Origin: Peronospora farinosa
Taxonomy: Eukaryota > Oomycota > Peronosporomycetes > Peronosporales > Peronosporaceae
Assembly: GCA_947646735.1 (NCBI GenBank)
Contig: CANTFK010000898.1
Coordinates: forward strand, 124,001 to 188,000
Direction of reading: 5' to 3'
Length of the DNA: 64,000 nt
Shown: piece by piece, positions 57,587 to 64,000 of the stretch
Layout of the letters: each line of letters begins with the position of its first letter
Position numbering within the stretch: the first letter of the stretch is position 1
Position numbers and translations under genes: made by a program
Notes under the pieces: generated by a model
The model's input: the letters and a program-made list of their open reading frames with translations, nothing else
What the model was told of the DNA's origin: nothing
Database searches by the model: none

Positions 57587-58561
57587 ATGTCAAACTGTAA
57601 GAACAAGATGGCTCTTGTAATTGGAGTTACGGCTTTGTTTATCGGTAGTGCAAACGCACACGCGTATATGACGGTGCCTAAAGTGAAATGGCTTCCAACG
57701 CTAAACGACCAGACTGCGTTTGTTGTTGCGATCCAGTCTGCAGAAACAGGTTGGACGGGGCCATTTAACGGACCACCAGCAGATAACACCAGACTTTTCT
57801 GGAATGGCTTTAAGAAGAGCAAATTCAAAGACATTCGGGAATTCGTGGAAGTAATGGGAAAAGTTTCGGTCGCTGGTGCCACTATGAAATGTGGACAAAC
57901 CGATCCGAACGCGCCACCTCAGCCACTTCCAGACATGCTGGAGTGGACAGGCTTTACTGGATCACACGAAGGTCCATGCGTAGCCTATTGTGACGACTTT
58001 ATCGTATTTGAAGACACAGACTGCGCAGCCCATTTCAATATGACCCCAGCTGTAATGCCCTACAAGAAGGAACTCTGCATAGAGGCGAGTATCCTGAGAT
58101 TCCTTTGGATAGCTCTGCATGGACTCGAATGGCAAGTTTACATCAACTGCGCCCCGCTTAAACATGGCAAAGGTGGGACCACTCCGAAGGTCAAAATTCC
58201 TCCATCCACTCCTTTTGCTGAACCTACAGCTCCTCCATCCACTCCTTCTGCTGAACCCACAACTCCTCCATCCACTCCTCCTACTGAACCCACAACTACT
58301 CCATCCACTCCTTCTCCTGAACCCAAACTCCTCCATCCACTCCTCCTACTGAACCCACAACTCCTCCATCCACTCCTCCTACTGAAGCCCAAACTCCTCC
58401 ATCCACCCCTCCTGCCGATCCCCCAGCCACGAAATCCAATAACGAGAAGTGCGTCCGTCGCCGCACCCTCGATTAGTCGTCGCTTCGTCAGCGTTGCCTT
58501 GCCATGGTGCATGTGTACGTTTGTCAGTATCATACACAGTAAGGTACTGATTGCCACTTAA
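57587..58561 (+). CDS. AA17-type pectin LPMO (frame break in the tail)
   Basis: This encodes a secreted copper-dependent lytic polysaccharide monooxygenase of the oomycete AA17 type. The start is 57587, or 57608 for a 17-residue signal peptide. Cleavage after SANA exposes the N-terminal His of HAYMTVP (codon 57659-57661), the first copper ligand. Further signs are GPCVAYCDD, the second histidine in WIALHGLEWQVYINC (His 178, Tyr 185) and paired Cys. The tail is a Pro/Thr-rich repeat. One base is missing near 58325, so the frame switches from PPSTP units to Leu-rich sequence; the other frame would end at 58476 with KCVRRR, as in the second gene. AA17 enzymes cleave homogalacturonan during infection. 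Confidence 0.85.
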   Translation: MSNCKNKMALVIGVTALFIGSANAHAYMTVPKVKWLPTLNDQTAFVVAIQSAETGWTGPFNGPPADNTRLFWNGFKKSKFKDIREFVEVMGKVSVAGATMKCGQTDPNAPPQPLPDMLEWTGFTGSHEGPCVAYCDDFIVFEDTDCAAHFNMTPAVMPYKKELCIEASILRFLWIALHGLEWQVYINCAPLKHGKGGTTPKVKIPPSTPFAEPTAPPSTPSAEPTTPPSTPPTEPTTTPSTPSPEPKLLHPLLLLNPQLLHPLLLLKPKLLHPPLLPIPQPRNPITRSASVAAPSISRRFVSVALPWCMCTFVSIIHSKVLIAT

Positions 58562-60037
58562 ATGTCATGAAGAAGTAATACCCCGAGCAAGTTTTTCGGT
58601 TTAAGTCTACTCAGTTTTGAGGAGTGTGAGCTAGCTAGTAAATGATGAACCTTGGGAAATAAATTCTACAGTATAGATCCAATTTTCGTATTGTCTGTGC
58701 AAGTTCATCAGCATCAACTTTGATAACAAACCAAGTTTCAATAGCTGTCAACGCGACTTGAATGTTAACAAGGACGACAAATAGATTAATGATTTTATAG
58801 ACGCATCATCTGCTTACCATCGACTTTAAGCATTAACGAGGATACATGTACATGCACTACTACTATCGACCTATTAGTAGCTCTAATGAAAGCAATAGGG
58901 CCAGAGACTAGTGCTTTGCTCGCCGACATCTCGTCGTTTGTATTGCCACTATGTAATAAATACTCGATGCTGGGTAGTTAGATCACCTCCTTTCGCATGT
59001 AGATTTCAATCGAACGCATGCACAGTACTTGATTTGTGAAAAAGTGACGGGCAAAAACAAAAGTGCAAGAGCGAACGAAAAGGGCATTGGTTTGTCTCAA
59101 CCATCACGACAGCGTGTCTTGTCATCTTTACAAACTACAAGCGAGCTGTGCCATGCATTCATTTATAACGAGCTTCAATAACAAGAGTGAAAAGCCGATA
59201 TCTTTCGATTTCGTCATTATACTCGCCCGCTATCTCAATCATGAGCACGACCAAGGTGTGTTAAGATACATGCAGCTCGTTGGGTGGTAGCAGAGATGGT
59301 AGACCAATCTAGTACTACAAACTTTTGGTGATGACATGACTGACGCTGTCGTACTATCCTATATTCTACCGCCGTTTCAACAGCACTATAATAAAACTTT
59401 TGTTTACATCAAGCACAGACGAGGTCGGACATCTTCATCTGAACATCGATATGCGTTCTCTTGTGGCAGTTTGTGTTGATTAAAGATGATGCGTCTTGTA
59501 TTTATTGAAGAGTCTACCGCTTAGTGAGAGCACAGCTGTGCTAGTCATACAAAAGTGTCGTTTTTTTTTGTAGGTCCAGCCGATTCTTTTCGTTCTTCGT
59601 ACGACCTGTTACTGTCCTCTTCGGCAGAGGCGTACACATCCCTTACCGGTCATGGCTATCGTGCCACGCGACGGGCAGTTCTGACGGATCTTCGGGGCAC
59701 CAGCTAGTCCGGATAGCCCCAACAATTCGTTGTTGGGGTTTCAGCTTTATCAAGAGGCCTTACCAGGGTTCCCGAGTGAGACTAGTGTGTACCTTGGTTT
59801 GGTTGACGGGGGATTTGGACCGGCGTCACTTACGACGCGGTCGATGCTTACCAAAGGCACCCCTAAAAATGTCGGGGGGTTGTGACGATGAGTAATTTTC
59901 CTTGTGCTGTTGTGAGCAACAGCTGATGTCGCAGAAACATGCTGTAAAATGATAGCATGTAGGATAAGCTGAAACGAGTCTGGCTTCGAGCTGCAAAAGC
60001 TTATTAAATAATTGGCGCTGTTGAACAAAGAAAGAAA
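58562..60037. other. 1.5-kb intergenic region between the LPMO genes
   Basis: No convincing gene is seen. A block at 59580-59850 includes CCCCAACAATTCGTTGTTGG, a short palindrome, and looks like old repeat DNA. Confidence 0.45.
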
Positions 60038-61051
60038 ATGAAGCTATTAGTTGTCGTTTCAATGGTTGCAGCCTTTGGCTGTAGCCAAACTTCTGCCCAC
60101 GGATTCCTCTGCCTTTGGCTAAGTTCAATCAATCTGTCGACATAACGGATTTCTCAGCGACTATCGCTAGCCTCAAAGTATTCCCTAAGGGATCGTTTGG
60201 TTCCAGCCCAGAAAATAATGTCAAGTCTTTTGTAGAAAATTTCAAGAAGTCCAAGTACAAAAGCTTGAGGGACCTCATTGACGAAAATATGGTGCCCAAG
60301 CCCGGTTCTACACGTACCTGTGGCTTTACAATTCCAGAGGAAACCAGTTATGGTGCACTGAATGACACAGTGTATTGGGGTAGAAGTCCAGATATCACTC
60401 AAGACGTAGGTTTTAATCACCCGGGACCATGCGAAGCGTGGTGCGACGGGAACCGAGTTCAACAGGATATGACATGCGATCTGACTTATGCTGCCGCTTC
60501 GGGCGCATCTCCTGTCCCGATCGACGTTTCGCTTTGCATAGACGCCAAGACTTTTACTATCTTCTGGATTGCTATGCATGGCGAGCTTTGGCAAGTTTAC
60601 AGTAAGTCTGACTACTTTAAAGAGCTCTATGTTTGCAATGAAAACTTGACTAACTATACTGGTACCATCTATAGTTAACTGCGTCAGCATCAACGTTGAA
60701 ATCGGAACTGTGGATTCCAGCGTTTCGACGAAGACAAAACCGGCTCCGATTACCTCTAAAACCACGCCAACGGTCCCACAGGCGACACCATCGACTTCAT
60801 ATGAAGATCAAAATCAAGATCAAAATCAAGATCAAAATCAAGATCAAGATCAAGATCAAGGAACCACACCAGCGGCGTCACCGGCAAGTCAAGACAGCGG
60901 TAAGGAAGCCACTTCGGACACTCCTGAAGTTAAGGTATCGAGTGTCCCAGCACCGACACCTACTCCTGCACCAAAACCAAGTACCGAAACCAGCGATGTG
61001 AATGATACCCCAACAAGTCCGAAGTGCTCTCGTCGCCGCATCCGCAAGTAG
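60038..61051 (+). CDS. second AA17-type LPMO (frame break after signal peptide)
   Basis: A paralogue of the gene at 57587. The ATG at 60038 starts a signal peptide (MKLLVVVSMVAAFGCSQTSA) followed by HGF, with His as predicted copper ligand. A single extra base near 60110-60115 breaks the frame just after it; the mature protein continues from about 60115 with LAKFNQSVDITDF, GPCEAWCDGN and WIAMHGELWQVY. A 73-nt intron with GTAAGT, a CTAAC branch-like site and TATAG (60602-60674) joins WQVY to INCVS. The second exon is Ser/Thr/Pro-rich, includes an (AspGln/AsnGln)n tract from a GATCAA/AATCAA microsatellite and ends KCSRRRIRK. Confidence 0.8.
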
Positions 61052-61436
61052 ACGCAACATTATCAAAATGTTGCTTTACCACGTAAGACACTCATTTGGT
61101 GTGGCCACTGTCTATTGCCTACATGATATCGACGCTCATAAAAAGCAAGAATTAAATCTTGATGCGTACACCACAGCGTTTCGGTGTCGGAATTCATATT
61201 GTCAATACTATTGTTGTACATAAACTCTCTTTGTTCTCGTTGTTGTTAATGTTAATGCTGCCGAAGTTTTCATTGTTTGAAGATGCTCACACCAACACAT
61301 AAAAAATTAATGCACTCTTTATCATTACCCCCCCCCCCCGACACTTAGTACGAATAAAACAGCTGTGCTTTCACGAAGCGGTAGCATCTTCAATAAGTCA
61401 AGACGCATCACCTTCAATCAACACACACTGCCGCAA
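61052..61436. other. intergenic region between LPMO and element C
   Basis: It contains a run of C at about 61327-61338. No gene is seen. Confidence 0.4.
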
Positions 61437-62077
61437 TGTTGCGGAGCTATACAGCTCTTTAGCCAGAGGAAGACTTTCGGCTGGAAGCCTCTTAGTTCTA
61501 GAGAACTAAATAGAGTGAAGGCTAAAAGCCACTTAGTTCTAAGGAACTAATTAAACGACTTAAAGTCACCCTGTTCTAAGGAAATAGGAAAGAGACTTTT
61601 AGTCAATAAAGCAATATGCTTAAGGTTCAGAGAACCAACGCACAGAGTGCAAGAACAAGCTAGAAGCTTAGGGGTTCAGAAAACCAACGCACAGAGTGCA
61701 CAAGAGAGCAAGTCAGAACGACTTGCGATCTTAAACTCAAAAGGAGAACTGATTATATTTATGCTTTAAGATTTCATGAATAGTCCTACTCTAAGTACAC
61801 TACACTAGATTAATTACTATAATAGTAATTATTATATGCAGACTTTGCTATTGGACGACGTATCGTCTAAACATCTGTGTATGATGTACTTAATACAGCG
61901 TTAGAAATTTATCGAATCCCAATCGATAAGATACGGTATTACCGAATACCGTATTATAACGCTCATACTTAATACCTCTCTAAAGAGAAGTATAATAATG
62001 CATTATATGCAATAGAAAGGAGAGTTCAAGCGTAAACTCTCGGAAAGACGCTACAACCGTCGTGTAACCCCGTTACA
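61437..62077 (-). repeat. 3' LTR of element C
   Basis: The candidate LTR of 641 bp runs from TGTTGCGG to CCGTTACA (minus strand TGTAACGG ... CCGCAACA). It contains perfect hairpins such as ATACGGTATT/AATACCGTAT (61931-61954) and two copies of a unit with GAACCAACGCACAGAGTGCA-like sequence near 61630-61700. The outer boundary is inferred from its terminus only. Confidence 0.68.
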
Positions 62078-62189
62078 CCCTCCCCCACCAGACTGACGTT
62101 CCCATAGAATGTCACTCGACATTTTTCCTCTTAGAGGTAGTGCTTTAGCGAACGCTTAAAACCTCACGGTTTTGTTCACGGCACACAAC

Positions 62190-63473
62190 ATGACGCCTCC
62201 CGGCAGTGAGTCACAGACTCTTAGGGACCTTATTGAGGACGACCTTGACGAAGCGGTTGATTACGAAAGTGACACCGTCTTTGTGGGACCCGATGGGTCC
62301 CCTTTAGCCACCCTCACGGGTGAAGATGACACTCGTCATGCACCGAATCCGTTTCCTGAACGTGGTGCAGCAGATGCGCTAACAGCGTTACGTGACCCGC
62401 CTGACGTATCATCAACGGTAACGGTTACCAATCCACTCGACGAGCAGCAACAGCGGTCCATCGACCAAGAGGAAGGCGCCAAGCGCCGAACGAAGAACAT
62501 GACGCGGCTGCAGGACCACCGACAGTACAGGTTCAAGCCACCTACGGTGGAAGAACGTCTAAAGGAAGCATCTGGGCATTCCCTTTCTGGTTGGACCATT
62601 GGGCCTGAGGCCATTTCACCTGAGGATGTTGCCACACGCACGGCACTTCGACAACGATATCTGGAGCCCCATATCACTACTCAAAGCCAATACTTGGCAC
62701 GCCTTAATAGGCAAGTGCGCGGTGCGCCAGTTCCTCCGATGAAGGGTGTTCCCATCCTTCTGTTCGCGGGGGAAACCGAGGAAGAAGAAGACACGGCTTT
62801 CAGCCGCTGGGCGCATTATGCGCGACGTTTAAGCAGCATGTGGGCCCTACGGGCAAGTGCCGATGTGGCAGATGTTCGACTTGAGCGGAAGATGCGTTAT
62901 GATTACGCTAAATTGAAGGCCCGGGGGAAATTGAAATCCCAACGAACGCATTATGCGCCTGCTGCCCAGCAGCCCAATGTTTCGGCTACCCCTGCAGCCG
63001 CAAGTTCACGACAGCCCGAGGCCGCTAACCCGCCTACCCTCACCCTTACTGGTGAGAAGCGTCAGCGCCAACAGACAGACCCTGCGCACGACGCTCAAAA
63101 ACGTCCACGGCGTACGGGCAATCCTGCCGAAGGGGAGTCTCAAATTCCCATGAATTACATGATTCGGGATAACCCCGCCATTTCACCAGATACTGGTTTT
63201 GACCATGGCGGCGACGCTTCTGCAGTAGACGCTCCACATGGAACTGCAGGTTCCCCTGCGCATCGAGCAAAGGAGGAGGAGGTCGGTGTATCGGAACAAG
63301 CTCATGCCGAGCTTGTTCAGGAGGTGCGGACCCTTCGTGAGGAGAGGCAGACGATGAACTCCCGGCTTGAGTCCCTAGAAGAGAGTCGGACCCGAATGCA
63401 GGGTCAACTTGACTTGTTGGTGCAGATGCTCCGTCCCGCGACAATGCCAATGGGCCCGGCGCGAGCGCCTTAG
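62190..63473 (+). CDS. antisense ORF of element C
   Basis: This intact 427-residue plus-strand ORF (start MTPPGSESQTLRDLIEDD) lies 113 nt inside the 3' LTR and opposite to pol. The N-terminal third is acidic and disordered. The middle has VEERLKEASGHSLSGW and RWAHYARRLSSMWALRASAD. A basic patch QKRPRRTG follows. The C-terminal part is a coiled coil (EVRTLREERQTMNSRLESLE). The last 428 bp overlap, on the other strand, the integrase tail and the whole chromodomain. It could instead be read as gag of a plus-strand element, but the purine tract and LTR orientation argue for an antisense gene of C. I see no clear homology to the B and D antisense ORFs. Confidence 0.6.
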   Translation: MTPPGSESQTLRDLIEDDLDEAVDYESDTVFVGPDGSPLATLTGEDDTRHAPNPFPERGAADALTALRDPPDVSSTVTVTNPLDEQQQRSIDQEEGAKRRTKNMTRLQDHRQYRFKPPTVEERLKEASGHSLSGWTIGPEAISPEDVATRTALRQRYLEPHITTQSQYLARLNRQVRGAPVPPMKGVPILLFAGETEEEEDTAFSRWAHYARRLSSMWALRASADVADVRLERKMRYDYAKLKARGKLKSQRTHYAPAAQQPNVSATPAAASSRQPEAANPPTLTLTGEKRQRQQTDPAHDAQKRPRRTGNPAEGESQIPMNYMIRDNPAISPDTGFDHGGDASAVDAPHGTAGSPAHRAKEEEVGVSEQAHAELVQEVRTLREERQTMNSRLESLEESRTRMQGQLDLLVQMLRPATMPMGPARAP

Positions 63474-64000
63474 CGTCTATTTGGGACGGATCCCGATAAG
63501 GTTTCAACATGGCGACATAGAACACAGGATGTGTACGCAATTTGCGCGGCAAGTTAAGCGTATACGCTGTGCCTTTCTTGGCAATGACCTTAAAGGGTCC
63601 GATAAAGCGCGGGCGCAACTTCGTCTTAAAGACAGCGGATATTACATTGGTAGGTAGATTTTTAGCATTTAATAATACTTGGTCCCCGACCTCATAAGCA
63701 TTAATACAACCTCTGCCTTTCGCATCTGCATATTCTTTTTGTTTATCTTGACTATCAGCCATTGCATCTTGCACATGTCGTAAGACATTTAGTCGCGTTG
63801 GGAGAAACGCATTCACCTGCTTCTTAACAGTATGAGGGCTGACATCAGCAAGCCTATCGGCAACCTCACCCCCACCAAGCCCTGAACCACTCGGTGGTAG
63901 CGTTAACGGAACGCGTGGATGTGTAAGACCATTCACATAGAACGGAGTGTAGCCGGTAGAGGCGTGCACGGAGTTATTGAGAGCAAACTCAACTACAGGG
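63046..64000 (-). CDS. element C integrase C-terminus and chromodomain
   Basis: The minus-strand frame is open from 63969 (and continues right of the window) to a stop at 63046. It reads the integrase C-terminal module RPRFIGPFKVIAKKGTAYTL and MLKPYRDPS, then a Ser/Pro-rich linker, then a chromodomain (about residues 242-292 of the visible part: FHVERLLQ, YLVKWRGYPESCNSWE). The motif matches element A (KYIGPFRVLRRLGNAYTIEL) more closely than B or D. It is undamaged here, in contrast to the other elements. Confidence 0.88.
   Translation of the reverse strand, partial: PVVEFALNNSVHASTGYTPFYVNGLTHPRVPLTLPPSGSGLGGGEVADRLADVSPHTVKKQVNAFLPTRLNVLRHVQDAMADSQDKQKEYADAKGRGCINAYEVGDQVLLNAKNLPTNVISAVFKTKLRPRFIGPFKVIAKKGTAYTLNLPRKLRTHPVFYVAMLKPYRDPSQIDAKALAPGPLALSRDGASAPTSQVDPAFGSDSLLGTQAGSSSSASPHEGSAPPEQARHELVPIHRPPPPLLDAQGNLQFHVERLLQKRRRHGQNQYLVKWRGYPESCNSWEFETPLRQDCPYAVDVFERRAQGLSVGADASHQ

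Larger units (their letters stand above)
61437..64000 (-). mobile_element. Ty3/gypsy element C, 3' end (continues right)
   Basis: This is the 3' end of a minus-strand gypsy element: integrase C-terminal part and chromodomain (63046-64000), plus-strand antisense ORF (62190-63473), polypurine tract and 3' LTR (61437-62077). The minus-strand purine run GGTGGGGGAGGG at 62078-62090 abuts TGTAACGG and fixes the orientation. The LTR termini resemble those of element A. Confidence 0.8.

Noticed and set aside
59750..60028. Minus-strand frame with LVSLGNPGK resembling peptidyl-tRNA hydrolase
   Set aside because: Only this short motif fits; it stops directly afterwards and the catalytic His/Asn blocks are not found in any nearby frame.
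62190..63473. Plus-strand ORF as gag of a separate plus-strand element
   Set aside because: The purine tract next to the LTR is on the minus strand, the frame runs into pol of the opposite strand without a breakpoint, and no zinc knuckle or protease follows; kept as an alternative.

Overview
The window looks like a repeat-rich stretch of an oomycete genome, most likely a plant-pathogenic Peronosporales (Phytophthora or downy mildew). The evidence is an oomycete-type AA17 pectin LPMO pair, a secreted RxLR-like protein, short GT-AG introns, few-intron genes, and Ty3/gypsy elements with chromodomains and a second RNase H. I cannot name the species.

Layout. 1-18442 is a nested retrotransposon block. 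A minus-strand gypsy element (A; 1-3651 and 16033-18442, left end outside the window) is split by a 12.4-kb minus-strand gypsy element (B; 3652-16032). 18787-20530 holds a tail-to-tail pair of related acidic secreted-protein genes, one decayed and one intact with an RTLR motif. 22963-35427 is the host gene island: a HAT-repeat RNA-processing-like protein (+), a PDAT/LCAT-family acyltransferase (-), mitochondrial Cpn60/HSP60 (-) and a very long coiled-coil protein (-) with an apparent -1 frame break at an A7 run. 35428-39921 is a graveyard of OTU, LINE and MULE fragments, simple repeats and fold-backs. 39922-52635 is a 12.7-kb minus-strand gypsy element (D) with nearly identical LTRs and a 4-bp target duplication. 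52640-57305 holds further remnants, including a hAT element with an 8-bp target duplication. 57587-61051 carries two tandem AA17-type LPMO genes, each with a frame break. 61437-64000 is the 3' end of another minus-strand gypsy element (C).

The most unusual observations: (1) elements B, C and D each carry a long ORF on the opposite strand, starting 85-128 nt inside the 3' LTR and running towards the integrase; the B and D versions are homologous with synonymous differences, and the C version overlaps the chromodomain-coding DNA antisense. (2) Element A, and to a lesser degree C and the remnant around D, is packed with perfect short hairpins of 9-13 bp arms in both coding and LTR DNA. (3) B and D, although related, are saturated with different palindromic words (GTCGAC in B, GATC in D). 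(4) B and D have a dual RNase H. All retroelements here carry stops or frameshifts in this copy.
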